This document shows positions 36,848-45,549 of a stretch of DNA of 64,000 nt, piece after piece. Source of the stretch: Sedimentisphaerales bacterium (GTDB taxonomy: Bacteria; Planctomycetota; Phycisphaerae; Sedimentisphaerales; Anaerohalosphaeraceae). Both the position numbers and the translations under genes were made by a program. The notes beneath the pieces were generated by a model. That model was not told where the DNA came from, searched no databases, and saw nothing but the letters and a program-made list of their open reading frames with translations. Location of the stretch: positions 54,886-118,885 of the forward strand of contig JANQGW010000149.1 in the NCBI GenBank assembly GCA_028282905.1, in the 5' to 3' direction. The stretch's first letter is position 1. Each line of letters begins with the position of its first letter.

Positions 36848-38335
36848 CTATTCGAACACATATAAATACAGCCAAGCTCCATCCTTTTCGTGTGACTTTA
36901 ATCTTTGGGCTGAACTATCCATACAGCTTAGTGCCAGTTGTCTGTCAACGGGATTGCAGTGCGTTATCAAAATCCATGCTCGGCTATATTGTCTCAGTTT
37001 ATCAAACTCCTTACGGAAGGTTTGCACTGAAAATTTTTCCGTCCACAAAACTACTTTTGCATCACATTTAAACGCACCAATTGCATCATAAAAATGATAG
37101 GCTTTTCGTGCGCCCTTGAACACAAACACGACATCCGTTCCAAGAGACTGCTGCTCAACCAATTCCAGAGCCGGTTTAATCTCTTGGTTTGTAATAGGCC
37201 TAACTATATACACAGCCGCCTGCTTAATTGGGTGGTACAGCAAGACCGACACAATCAAAATAAAAATCAATCTATTATCCGGCCAAAGACGCCGCCGGGC
37301 CGCATCAAGTCCCTGACACAATGCAATTAAAAAGAACGGAACGGTATAAAGAATCAACCTCTGTGAAAAAGGCATAGCCCTTATACCGGACGCCGCCAAT
37401 CCCAGAAGAACAATAAATACGGTCATGTAAAAATAACTCTTTTTGCTCTTAAACAGCGAATACACGCCAGCCCAAACAACTACCGCTGAAGGAATCACCA
37501 ATGTTAATCCAACCGGATTACTCAATGCCTGCCCAAAAGCTTTCGGAAGCCACATAAGTTCTGAAATCGACTTTGGGGGAAACGGCATGAAACCATATCG
37601 TTTTTCCCAAAAGCCATGCACTCCTTCCGGAGCCTCATACGGCCTGTAAATCAAGAAGAACACCATCGCAAAGCTGACCGACCATGCTGCAAAAACAGGA
37701 ATATAAGTAAGCAATCCCTTATAATCCCTCTGAAGTAGTTTATCCAGCATCACTCCAGCAGCCACGCCGCTCAAGACAAATACCGCAGGGTGGGAAAACC
37801 AAACCGCTAACACCCCAACCAATGCAAGTAGAACCAAGCAAAATCTTTTTTGTATATTCGACACGGTATAAACCGCAAGCGTAAGAACAGCAAGGGCAAA
37901 AAAAACATCTGTAGAATACTGTTTCACTTCACTGGAATAATAGATCAGATACTCTGAAGTCGCAAAGAATAGCAGAGCAATTGGAATCATTGCTCTATAT
38001 AATACGTTCTTCACAAGCCCCCAGAACAGGAAAATTGAACCGACACCCGCTATCAAAGGAAACATTCGCAAGCCATACTCATTTTTTCCTATCAGCTCAA
38101 CAAAAAAACGTTCCACCATTAAAAAGCCAGGAGGAACCGCATGGTTGTAATCAAGCGGTTGCAAGAGTCCGCGGTAAGTTCTGTTCACGATACTGATCGC
38201 GATCGCAGCTTCATCCAGCCACAACGAGCGATTTGACAGGAACTGAATAAGACGAACGATTATTCCAAAGCCGACAATTGCCCAAAGCAAAAAAACAGAT
38301 TCATACCACGAACTGAACTTCTTGAAAACTGTCAT
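36848..38335 (-). CDS. GT-C membrane glycosyltransferase (GT39-like)
   Basis: 495 residues from the ATG at 38335, with GGGAGG 12 bases upstream; a TTG at 38404 would overlap the previous gene and is less likely. About 11-12 membrane helices. The first outer loop has SLWLDEAAIA, the Asp-Glu metal/donor motif of dolichyl-phosphate-mannose-type mannosyltransferases, followed by HAVPPGFLMVERF. It uses a polyprenyl-phosphate sugar to glycosylate proteins or lipids outside the membrane. The GT2 gene just upstream could supply that lipid-linked sugar. Last gene of the five-gene operon. Confidence 0.88.
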   Translation of the reverse strand: MTVFKKFSSWYESVFLLWAIVGFGIIVRLIQFLSNRSLWLDEAAIAISIVNRTYRGLLQPLDYNHAVPPGFLMVERFFVELIGKNEYGLRMFPLIAGVGSIFLFWGLVKNVLYRAMIPIALLFFATSEYLIYYSSEVKQYSTDVFFALAVLTLAVYTVSNIQKRFCLVLLALVGVLAVWFSHPAVFVLSGVAAGVMLDKLLQRDYKGLLTYIPVFAAWSVSFAMVFFLIYRPYEAPEGVHGFWEKRYGFMPFPPKSISELMWLPKAFGQALSNPVGLTLVIPSAVVVWAGVYSLFKSKKSYFYMTVFIVLLGLAASGIRAMPFSQRLILYTVPFFLIALCQGLDAARRRLWPDNRLIFILIVSVLLYHPIKQAAVYIVRPITNQEIKPALELVEQQSLGTDVVFVFKGARKAYHFYDAIGAFKCDAKVVLWTEKFSVQTFRKEFDKLRQYSRAWILITHCNPVDRQLALSCMDSSAQRLKSHEKDGAWLYLYVFE

Positions 38336-38387
38336 TGTCGAATGCAACCTCCCTTCTGCATGATTGTCAAGAAACGGGGCAATTGCC

Positions 38388-39101
38388 TTACTTTCGTATT
38401 CCAAACTTTAAGTATATTATTGGCTTGGCAATCTTCCACCAATCAATAATCGGCCTGATTTTTGTATACTTTTTCTTGGAAGGATAGTCCTTAGAAACGG
38501 CAACTTCTTTTACCTTGTATCCCTTTTTTATGGCATGAAAGAAAATGTAATATTCCATTTCATAGGTATCAAGCCAATCCTGAAAAATATTAATTTCATC
38601 AAACAGCCTGAATTTATAAGCCCGAAACCCATTTGAGGCGTCCGTTGAGGCAAAACCGGTAGCCATTCTCCAAACCCATGTAAAGAGTTTGATGGCGATC
38701 TGCCTCTTAAAAGGAGTGCTTTTTTTATAATCCGTATTCTCCAGGCATCTTGATCCCTGAATAAAATCATAATCTTCCTTGATAATCGGATCGGTCAGCT
38801 TGGGAATATCCCGGGGATCATCCTTGCCGTTGCCGGCAAGGATTACAAAGATATCATAATCATTGTCGAGCCCGTAACGGATAGCTTTTTTTATCCCGAC
38901 TCCGATACCGCTGTTTTCTTCATTCCTGATCGCCTTCACATCAAACTGACTAACAACATCAAAAGTACCGTCCGTCGAACAGTCATCGACAACAATAAGT
39001 TGATCGACCAGGTCATAGGGAAACCTCTCAAGCACAACCTTAATCCGATCCTTCTCGTTATAGACCGGAATAAAACCCAGTATTTTCGGCGTTTTTTCCA
39101 T
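38388..39101 (-). CDS. GT2 glycosyltransferase (polyprenyl-phosphate sugar synthase-like)
   Basis: 237 residues from the ATG at 39101; the start is uncertain because no strong ribosome binding site is seen. GT-A fold with VYNEKDRIKVVLERFP, VVDDCSTDGT, the DXD-like metal region LAGNGKDDPRD and SNGFRAYKF. The absence of long membrane helices and the short length resemble dolichyl-phosphate mannose/glucose synthases. It probably transfers a nucleotide sugar to polyprenyl phosphate for the GT-C enzyme next in the operon. Confidence 0.88.
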   Translation of the reverse strand: MEKTPKILGFIPVYNEKDRIKVVLERFPYDLVDQLIVVDDCSTDGTFDVVSQFDVKAIRNEENSGIGVGIKKAIRYGLDNDYDIFVILAGNGKDDPRDIPKLTDPIIKEDYDFIQGSRCLENTDYKKSTPFKRQIAIKLFTWVWRMATGFASTDASNGFRAYKFRLFDEINIFQDWLDTYEMEYYIFFHAIKKGYKVKEVAVSKDYPSKKKYTKIRPIIDWWKIAKPIIYLKFGIRK

Positions 39102-39131
39102 TGCAATCACATTACACAAAAGATTCAAATA

Positions 39132-40229
39132 CTATTTTGGTTGAAACTCAATAATTCTCTCGCATACATATTGAATCTGTTCCTCGGTTATTTCCGGGTA
39201 AATCGGCAGCGACAAAATCTCATCTGCCATTTTTTCCGAGACCGGATATGTCCCCACAGGTTTGCCAAGAAATGAGTACGCTTCCTGCAGATGAATCGGA
39301 ATCGGGTAATGAATCCCTGTCGATATCCCGGATGAACTGAGATGGTTGATCATGGCCTCTCGATTGGCAACTCCGATAACGTAGAGATGGTAAACATGCT
39401 CCGCAAATTCAGATTCATAAGGAATCTCAACAACATCTTTAAGTTGTTCATCATAAAGCCTAGCTGCGTTCCTCCGGCCTGAAATCCATGAATTCAAATA
39501 CTTCAATTTGACATTCAACACCGCCCCCTGAAAACCCGACATGCGATAATTATAGCCAATATACTTGTGATAATACTTCTTTTCCTGTCCATGGTCACGA
39601 AGCATTCTGACTTTTCGGGCAATCTGCTCATCATCTGTCACAACAGCGCCTGCTTCTCCATATGCTCCGAGGTTCTTACCCGGATAGAACGAAAAACAGC
39701 CCGTAGAAGAAATCGGAACTTTTTTCCCTTTATATGTCGAGCCATGCGCCTGACAGCAATCTTCAATCACGGCAAGGTTATGCTTTTGGGCAATTTCGAT
39801 GATGGAATCCATATCTGCCGGTTGACCATACAGATGCACCGGAATTATCGCTTTGGTTTTCGCTGTTATCTTCTGCTCAAGTTGCTCAACATCCATATTG
39901 TAAGATTCAGGGTTGATATCAACTAACGCAGGGACCGCCCCCGTATGAGAAATCGCCTCGACTGTCGCAATAAATGTATTAGCCGCTGTGATAACTTGAT
40001 CGCCGGGGCCAACTCCATTGGCGGCCAGCGCCAAGTGCAAAGCAGCGGTCCCGCTGTTGACGCCAATCGCATATTGGCTGCCACAATAAGCCGCAAAATC
40101 TTCCTCGAACTTATGAACCTTACTGCCAAGGATAAATTCCGTATTATCAAGCACCTCTTCTATTTCAGTTTTGATTTGTTCGCGAATCGGCTGATACTGG
40201 CTTTTTAAGTCCACAAATGGTATGTTCAT
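39132..40229 (-). CDS. DegT/DnrJ/EryC1/StrS sugar aminotransferase (WbpE-like)
   Basis: 365 residues, PLP enzyme. Fold-type I motifs are intact: SGTAALHLAL, IEDCCQAHGSTYKGKK, and the PLP-binding lysine in SFYPGKNLGAYGEAG. It converts a 3-keto or 4-keto nucleotide sugar to the amino sugar. Together with the WbpD-like acetyltransferase and Gfo/Idh oxidoreductase upstream, it fits the UDP-2-acetamido-3-amino-glucuronate route; the UDP-GlcNAc dehydrogenase is not in this window. Its ATG overlaps the acetyltransferase stop by four bases. Confidence 0.92.
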   Translation of the reverse strand: MNIPFVDLKSQYQPIREQIKTEIEEVLDNTEFILGSKVHKFEEDFAAYCGSQYAIGVNSGTAALHLALAANGVGPGDQVITAANTFIATVEAISHTGAVPALVDINPESYNMDVEQLEQKITAKTKAIIPVHLYGQPADMDSIIEIAQKHNLAVIEDCCQAHGSTYKGKKVPISSTGCFSFYPGKNLGAYGEAGAVVTDDEQIARKVRMLRDHGQEKKYYHKYIGYNYRMSGFQGAVLNVKLKYLNSWISGRRNAARLYDEQLKDVVEIPYESEFAEHVYHLYVIGVANREAMINHLSSSGISTGIHYPIPIHLQEAYSFLGKPVGTYPVSEKMADEILSLPIYPEITEEQIQYVCERIIEFQPK

Positions 40230-40702
40230 TGCTTCGGTCTCTGAATTTTAATTATCTTTGCTGGATTTCCGGCTACGACGGCGTAGGCGGGAACATCTTT
40301 CGTCACAACAGCTCCTGCACCAATCATCGCGAATTCACCAATCTCAACGCCACACATAATAGTGGCATTGCCCCCAATACCCACCCCTCGCCTGACCACT
40401 GTTTCTGTTATTTGCCAGTCCTCAGGCCCCTTTAAGCTGCCGTCAGGATTAATAGCCCTGGGATATTTGTCATTCACAAAACAAACATGCGGACCAACCA
40501 TAACCCCATCTTCTATCGTTACTCCTTCTGGGATAAAAACAAAGGTCTGGATCTTAACATTATGTCCGATCTTGACATCTTTTCTGATCTCAACAAACGT
40601 GCCAATCTTGCAGTTATCTCCTATTTCACACCCATAAATGTTAACGGTATCCGGGTGAAATATCTTTGTTCCCTCACCGATCTTGACATCGTCTTTGATC
40701 AT
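40226..40702 (-). CDS. WbpD-like sugar N-acetyltransferase (left-handed beta-helix)
   Basis: 158 residues. Hexapeptide-repeat left-handed beta-helix (IGEGTKIFHPDTV..., IGDNCKIGTFVEI..., IEDGVMVGPHVCF, IGEFAMIGAGAVVTKDVP). It acetylates a 3-amino group on a UDP-amino sugar. It overlaps the oxidoreductase by four bases upstream and the aminotransferase by four bases downstream. A WbpD assignment is likely but not certain; FdtC-like enzymes are similar. Confidence 0.88.
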   Translation of the reverse strand: MIKDDVKIGEGTKIFHPDTVNIYGCEIGDNCKIGTFVEIRKDVKIGHNVKIQTFVFIPEGVTIEDGVMVGPHVCFVNDKYPRAINPDGSLKGPEDWQITETVVRRGVGIGGNATIMCGVEIGEFAMIGAGAVVTKDVPAYAVVAGNPAKIIKIQRPKQ

Positions 40703-41712
40703 TCCAGACTGATCTCCAAACCGTTATTATTTAGTGACTGCTCCGTAGCATCGAGCATCCTGACAACATTCAGCCCGGATCTGCCATCACTGACAGGAAT
40801 CTTGTCCTGATCAATACATGCGGCAAAATGCGAACACATCTCTCGAAGCGGCTCAATATTCTTAATATTGGGAGATAGCACATCACCATAACGATAGTTC
40901 ACTCTCAACTGATGAATATCTCCTGAGATATCCGTCAGGTCAATACCTTTGTCGTATATCTTAATCGGTTCTTCAACATTTATCAGGTCGTAGATAAGTG
41001 TTTTTTGGCTGCCAATAATCGTCAGCCGTCTTGTCTTTTTAGGCTCAAGCCAACTAACGGTCATATATGCAGTAATACCGTTCGGATAGGCAACATTAAC
41101 ATGAGCCACCTCGGGAATATCTTTTCTAACATATGCGTCAGCATTGGCTTTGAGAGAAATGGGATTCATCCCGGAAACATAACTGACAATCGAAAAAATA
41201 TGTGTTGCGAGATCCCAAATCACATTAACGTCGGGTTGCAATAATCCCAGATTTAACCATTCTGCTCGAATATAGTAAATGTCACCAATCTCACCGCTAT
41301 CGATGATTTTCTTGATTGCATTAATTGGTTGAGCATATTCAAAGGTATGATCCACCATCAGAACTTTGCTTTGCTGGTCAGCTAGTTGCACCAATTCTTC
41401 AGCTTCAGCAACGCTTCCGGCCATGGGTTTTTCAATCAAGACATGCTTGCCTGCCTGAAGTGCTTTTTTAGCAATCTGATAATGATAATCCACTGGAGTG
41501 ATAACTGCAATCGCATCCACTTGATCGTCCGCAAGCAAATCCTGATAATTCTGAGTGATCTTAGCAGACGGATAAGACATGCTGATCTTGTCTAATGCAG
41601 CCTTATTCAAATCGCAAACATAATAAAGTTGAGTGGCATCCAACTCACTGAAATTTCGGATGATATTAGGTCCCCAGTAGCCACAGCCAATTACACCAAC
41701 CTTAATTGCCAC
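40699..41712 (-). CDS. Gfo/Idh/MocA nucleotide-sugar oxidoreductase (WbpB-like)
   Basis: 337 residues from a GTG at 41712, placed 6 bases after GAGGAGG; the in-frame TTG upstream sits on that site and is rejected. NAD-binding Rossmann motif VGVIGCGYWGPN, then VLIEKPMAGS with the catalytic-region Lys-Pro of the family, and HTFEYAQP. Probably oxidises C3 of a UDP-GlcNAcA-type sugar to give the substrate of the aminotransferase. First gene of the operon. A leader of about 150 bases separates it from the next gene upstream, with no clear promoter seen. Confidence 0.9.
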   Translation of the reverse strand: MAIKVGVIGCGYWGPNIIRNFSELDATQLYYVCDLNKAALDKISMSYPSAKITQNYQDLLADDQVDAIAVITPVDYHYQIAKKALQAGKHVLIEKPMAGSVAEAEELVQLADQQSKVLMVDHTFEYAQPINAIKKIIDSGEIGDIYYIRAEWLNLGLLQPDVNVIWDLATHIFSIVSYVSGMNPISLKANADAYVRKDIPEVAHVNVAYPNGITAYMTVSWLEPKKTRRLTIIGSQKTLIYDLINVEEPIKIYDKGIDLTDISGDIHQLRVNYRYGDVLSPNIKNIEPLREMCSHFAACIDQDKIPVSDGRSGLNVVRMLDATEQSLNNNGLEISLE

Positions 41713-41861
41713 AATAAACCTCCTCAATAGAAGTCATACAAAGCACTATCATAAAAAGCTAATAACTTTAGACTGCCAACCCCTTCCTAATAGAATATCT
41801 CCCTACCAAATGTCGCATAAACGACATAATCATGATAAACAAAAGCAAATCCCACCTGAAA

Positions 41862-42506
41862 TTACCGCATGACCCAAGTGGATTTGATTTGCTTCATGGA
41901 TGTATTGGCACGCAGTTTTTCGTCGCCAGCGATGGCGTACTTCAACTGCAGGGTCTTGCGCAGGAAAATCTTTTTGGGATTGCCGCTGTCATCTTTCTTG
42001 ATGGGATGTTCGATCACGGCGGTTTCATTGCTCAGGCCGGAAACAAACAGATTCACCTGGCGGGCCTTGGGATCGAAGTCCGGCCAGATAATCGCGAAGT
42101 CACGCGTATTATCTTTGCCACGGAAAATCCGCCGATCGGCAAAATCCAGTGATTCCAAAAACGGATACCGCCCCTGATGCTTGAGCTTAATCGTCTCAAA
42201 GACACTCTTTTGCACATTTTTTCCGGCGTCAATCACCTCAAATGTATCGGTGATTAACTGACAGGCCGGATAGAACGGAAGCTCATCGGACGGCCCTTGG
42301 TTGGTCACGGTCAAAATCACGTACCAGAACCGCTTCGGCGCGTCTTCGCCGTTCATTTGCAGCGTAATCTGCTGAGGCTGCGAATACTCGACTTTAAATG
42401 TCCACTGATTGGGTTTCTGAACAATTTCAGGAGTCGGATAGGCTGACAAAGATGCGCAAAAGACCCCCAAAACAAGCATTACTGCACAAACAATTCCTGT
42501 TTTCAT
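41862..42506 (-). CDS. Secreted protein of unknown function
   Basis: 214 residues from the ATG at 42506, with AAGGA upstream; an ATG 12 codons earlier is less well placed. Signal peptide MKTGIVCAVMLVLGVFCASLSA. The mature part has a beta-sandwich look (WTFKVEYSQPQQITLQ, RFWYVILTVTNQGPSDELPFYP, FAIIWPDFDPKARQVNLFVSGLS) similar in style to the protein at 4151-5443. No family was recognised. Transcribed toward the sugar operon with a 150-base gap. Confidence 0.78.
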   Translation of the reverse strand: MKTGIVCAVMLVLGVFCASLSAYPTPEIVQKPNQWTFKVEYSQPQQITLQMNGEDAPKRFWYVILTVTNQGPSDELPFYPACQLITDTFEVIDAGKNVQKSVFETIKLKHQGRYPFLESLDFADRRIFRGKDNTRDFAIIWPDFDPKARQVNLFVSGLSNETAVIEHPIKKDDSGNPKKIFLRKTLQLKYAIAGDEKLRANTSMKQIKSTWVMR

Positions 42507-42685
42507 AGAAAAATCCTTATTTATGATTGCCAGATTATTCAAGTGTGGTACATTCTACTGATAAATCAACGTCGGGTAAAGTAATTTCTTGAATTCAGGA
42601 TGACAATCCTGCCGATTACCTGATTCTAAACAATAATCGCCCCGCTCAACGGCGGTCAATATCTAAAATCAACTGACACTAAGCA

Positions 42686-44170
42686 ATGACGGCCGAAGAT
42701 CAGAACATTCTGTTTGAACAAGTCAGGGAACTGCTCGACAGCCGGGATATTGAACGGCTGCGCGGTATTCTGGCGGACCAGCGGACCAGCTATATCGCAG
42801 AAATTGTCGAAATTCTGGACCCCGAAGACAGCATTCTTATCTTTAATTGTATTGAAAAGCCCGATGCCGCCGAGGTCTTTGAGAAAGTTGACGAGGCCAC
42901 CCGCGCCGAGCTTGTTGAACTGCTGGACGATGAAGAACTGGTCAATCTGATCTCGGAGTTAGACCCGGATGATGCCGCGGATGTACTGGCGGAGCTGGAT
43001 AAGGAAGAAAGCCAGGAGGTTCTGGAACACCTCGATTCCGAAGAAGCCGAGCAGATCAAAGAGTTGATGGTCTATTCGGAGGATTCTGCCGGCGGTATTA
43101 TGGACCCGATCATCCTGTCGGTAGCTGAAGACGCAACCGTCAACGAAGCGGTCCAGCGTATCCGCGAAGCTGAAATCGACGAAGACTTCTACAGCGTATT
43201 CGTCGTGGACAACACCGGACGGTTTCTGGGCGATGTGCGATTAAGATTGCTGTTGACCAATCAGGGCCAGCGGAAAATCAAGGAACTCATCGACACTGAC
43301 ACTATCTACGTTACTGTTGAAGACGACCAGCAGGACGTCTATAACCTCTTTAAGAAAAACGACTTAATCGTTGTTCCGGTGTTGGATAAAGACCGTAAGC
43401 TGGTCGGTCGAATTACCGCGGACCGTATTCTGGAAGTAGCGGAAGAAGAGGCCGCCGAGGACATGTACGCAATGGCCGGTACGGATGCCGCGGAACTTGA
43501 GACCTTTTCAATTGTCAATGCCGCCCGGATTCGGATGACGTGGCTACTGCCGTGTCTGGCAGGAACAGCAATCACCGCTACAGTCGGTTTTCTTTTCCAA
43601 GGCTTGTTTATGGCCGAGAAGCATTTACTGGTTTTTCTTGTCGCATTTCCGTTCGCCCCCATGATCGCCGCCATCAGTGGTAATGCCGGCCTTCAAACCT
43701 CGGCGATTGTTGTCTGCGGTTTGGCCACCGGTGACCTGGCAGCCCTCAAACTGAGCCAGGTATTTATGCGGGAATTCCGCATCGCCCTGCTGGTCGCCCT
43801 GTGCTGCGGTATTATTGGGGGGCTGATTTGTTCGGTTTTGCCGGGATTCTTCAACAGTCACAGCCCATCAGACTCTACAGTTGAACTTGACCAGATGGCT
43901 GCCAATACACAGCTCACATCTCAAAAACCTAAGCTGGAACCGCAGGAATACATTAAAATCTCAATTGCATTCGGGTGTGCAATGTTTTCGGCAATAATGG
44001 TTTCCACGACACTGGGCCTGTTTTTGCCGTTTTTATTCCGGCACATAGGACTGGATCCGGCCATCAGTTCCGGTCCTATCGTCACCACCGCCAATGACTC
44101 CATCAGCGTGGCTATTTATTTATTGCTGACGCTAACACTGACGAATCTGCCCTTGGAATCGGCATTGTAG
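42686..44170 (+). CDS. mgtE: Magnesium transporter MgtE
   Basis: 494 residues. Channel for magnesium gated by cytoplasmic magnesium. N-terminal superhelical MgtE_N domain (about 20-130) of acidic helices, two CBS domains (about 135-260), a connecting helix and a five-helix membrane domain (about 280-490) with FPFAPMIAAISGNAGLQTSAI and GPIVTTANDSISVAIYL, the pore-forming region. A polar loop of about 40 residues sits between two of the membrane helices (about 388-430). Stands alone on the plus strand. Confidence 0.95.
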   Translation: MTAEDQNILFEQVRELLDSRDIERLRGILADQRTSYIAEIVEILDPEDSILIFNCIEKPDAAEVFEKVDEATRAELVELLDDEELVNLISELDPDDAADVLAELDKEESQEVLEHLDSEEAEQIKELMVYSEDSAGGIMDPIILSVAEDATVNEAVQRIREAEIDEDFYSVFVVDNTGRFLGDVRLRLLLTNQGQRKIKELIDTDTIYVTVEDDQQDVYNLFKKNDLIVVPVLDKDRKLVGRITADRILEVAEEEAAEDMYAMAGTDAAELETFSIVNAARIRMTWLLPCLAGTAITATVGFLFQGLFMAEKHLLVFLVAFPFAPMIAAISGNAGLQTSAIVVCGLATGDLAALKLSQVFMREFRIALLVALCCGIIGGLICSVLPGFFNSHSPSDSTVELDQMAANTQLTSQKPKLEPQEYIKISIAFGCAMFSAIMVSTTLGLFLPFLFRHIGLDPAISSGPIVTTANDSISVAIYLLLTLTLTNLPLESAL

Positions 44171-44374
44171 CACTAAAAGACCTTTTAATGCAACTAAATA
44201 TTGCGATTTCTTTTGCAAAAAGGCGAAATCTGGTCATTGACAGACCGTTTCAATATCCTTTATAATGTGATATTTGAATATCTAAATTCAAAATAATCAC
44301 TGGGTGGGAATATTTGTCATTTTTACCCGGAGTACGGACTAATCCTTTGATATGATCGAGACTGGGAGTCAGGT
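44171..44374 (+). other. Intergenic region holding the pilT promoter
   Basis: Between mgtE and pilT. Contains short pairings (GGTC...GACC around 44232-44246, and GATTTC...GAAATC near 44205-44230) that might end mgtE transcription, and the promoter described separately. No gene is seen. Confidence 0.45.
44237..44266 (+). promoter_or_regulatory. Near-perfect sigma-70 promoter of the pilT operon
   Basis: TTGACA (44237-44242), 18-base spacer, TATAAT (44261-44266). Both hexamers match consensus exactly. The predicted start of transcription near 44273 gives a leader of about 100 bases before pilT. Confidence 0.8.
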
Positions 44375-45511
44375 ATGAAAAATCAACCGTTGGACACGCA
44401 CTTAGCTGTTGACATGTCGCAACCACCAGAAATTGAAAAGCTTTTTCGCGCCGTCATCAAAGCCGATGCCAGCGACCTTCATCTTAAAGTCGGCATTCCC
44501 CCAAAAATCCGGATTCACAGCCGGCTAAAGAACACCACGGGCGAACCGCTGACGGATGAAAAAATTGAAGAACTGGTTTTCCCCATCATGAGTGAAGACC
44601 AGAAACAGTATTTTCTGAGTAATGGTGCGTTGGACTTCGCCTATTCAGTCGGAGAAATGGACCGATTTCGTATCAATGTCTTCCGCCAGCGCAGTCATAT
44701 CAGTATGGCTGCACGCCGAATCAGCGGGCGCATTCCACCGTTCGAAGCATTGCATGTCCCGCCGGTGGTTGGAAGAATCGCAGATAGTCACGACGGATTG
44801 ATCCTTGTGACAGGCCCAACGGGGTCCGGTAAAAGTACGACGATTGCCTCCATGATTGACCATATCAATCGAAATCGCTCCTGTCATATTGTAACCGTTG
44901 AAGACCCAATCGAATTTCTGCATGTGGACAAGAAAGCCATTGTCTCGCAGCGTGAGATCGGTATTGATGTGCCCAACTTCGACGACGCTCTGCGAAGCCT
45001 GATGCGTCAGGATCCGGACGTCGTGCTCGTCGGTGAAATTCGCGACCACGACACACTCACCGCAGCAATGAAAGCAGCCGAAACCGGGCACCTGGTTTTC
45101 GGAACACTGCACTCAAACAACTGTGCGCAAACGATCCAGCGTATTTTGGACTTGTTCCCCCAGGAGGAACGGGAACTGGTACGACAGACATTTGCGATCA
45201 CTATTCGAGCCGTCATCAGCCAGCAGCTGCTGCCGGGAATTCGCCCCGATGTGCCGCGTATTCCGGCAATCGAAATCATGCTGGACTCGCCCATTGTTCG
45301 TAAACTGATCAGTGATGAACGTGAAGCGGATATCCCCGCCGCCATTCGAGCCGGTGAAGGCGAAGGTATGCAGGACTTCACCGAAAGTCTTCGCAGGTTA
45401 GTGGAAGAGGAATATATCGACCTGAAGGTCGCCTTGCACTATGCCCCGAACGTGGAAGAACTCAAGATGGCCCTCAAGGGGATTCGGTCCTCTTCCAGCG
45501 GTATTCTTTAG
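44375..45511 (+). CDS. pilT: PilT-type retraction ATPase
   Basis: 378 residues, typical for PilT (about 345-380). Hexameric ATPase that retracts type IV pili at the cytoplasmic membrane. Intact motifs: Walker A GPTGSGKST at 147-155, Asp box region, Walker B RQDPDVVLVGEIRD with catalytic E221, and His-box residues H239 and H246. First gene of a three-gene transcript with the degenerate GspE-like gene (39-base gap) and the CvpA-like gene. GGGAG lies upstream of the ATG. Confidence 0.95.
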   Translation: MKNQPLDTHLAVDMSQPPEIEKLFRAVIKADASDLHLKVGIPPKIRIHSRLKNTTGEPLTDEKIEELVFPIMSEDQKQYFLSNGALDFAYSVGEMDRFRINVFRQRSHISMAARRISGRIPPFEALHVPPVVGRIADSHDGLILVTGPTGSGKSTTIASMIDHINRNRSCHIVTVEDPIEFLHVDKKAIVSQREIGIDVPNFDDALRSLMRQDPDVVLVGEIRDHDTLTAAMKAAETGHLVFGTLHSNNCAQTIQRILDLFPQEERELVRQTFAITIRAVISQQLLPGIRPDVPRIPAIEIMLDSPIVRKLISDEREADIPAAIRAGEGEGMQDFTESLRRLVEEEYIDLKVALHYAPNVEELKMALKGIRSSSSGIL

Positions 45512-45549
45512 ACAAAACCCTTTATCCAAATTCAGGGAGACCTATTAAT

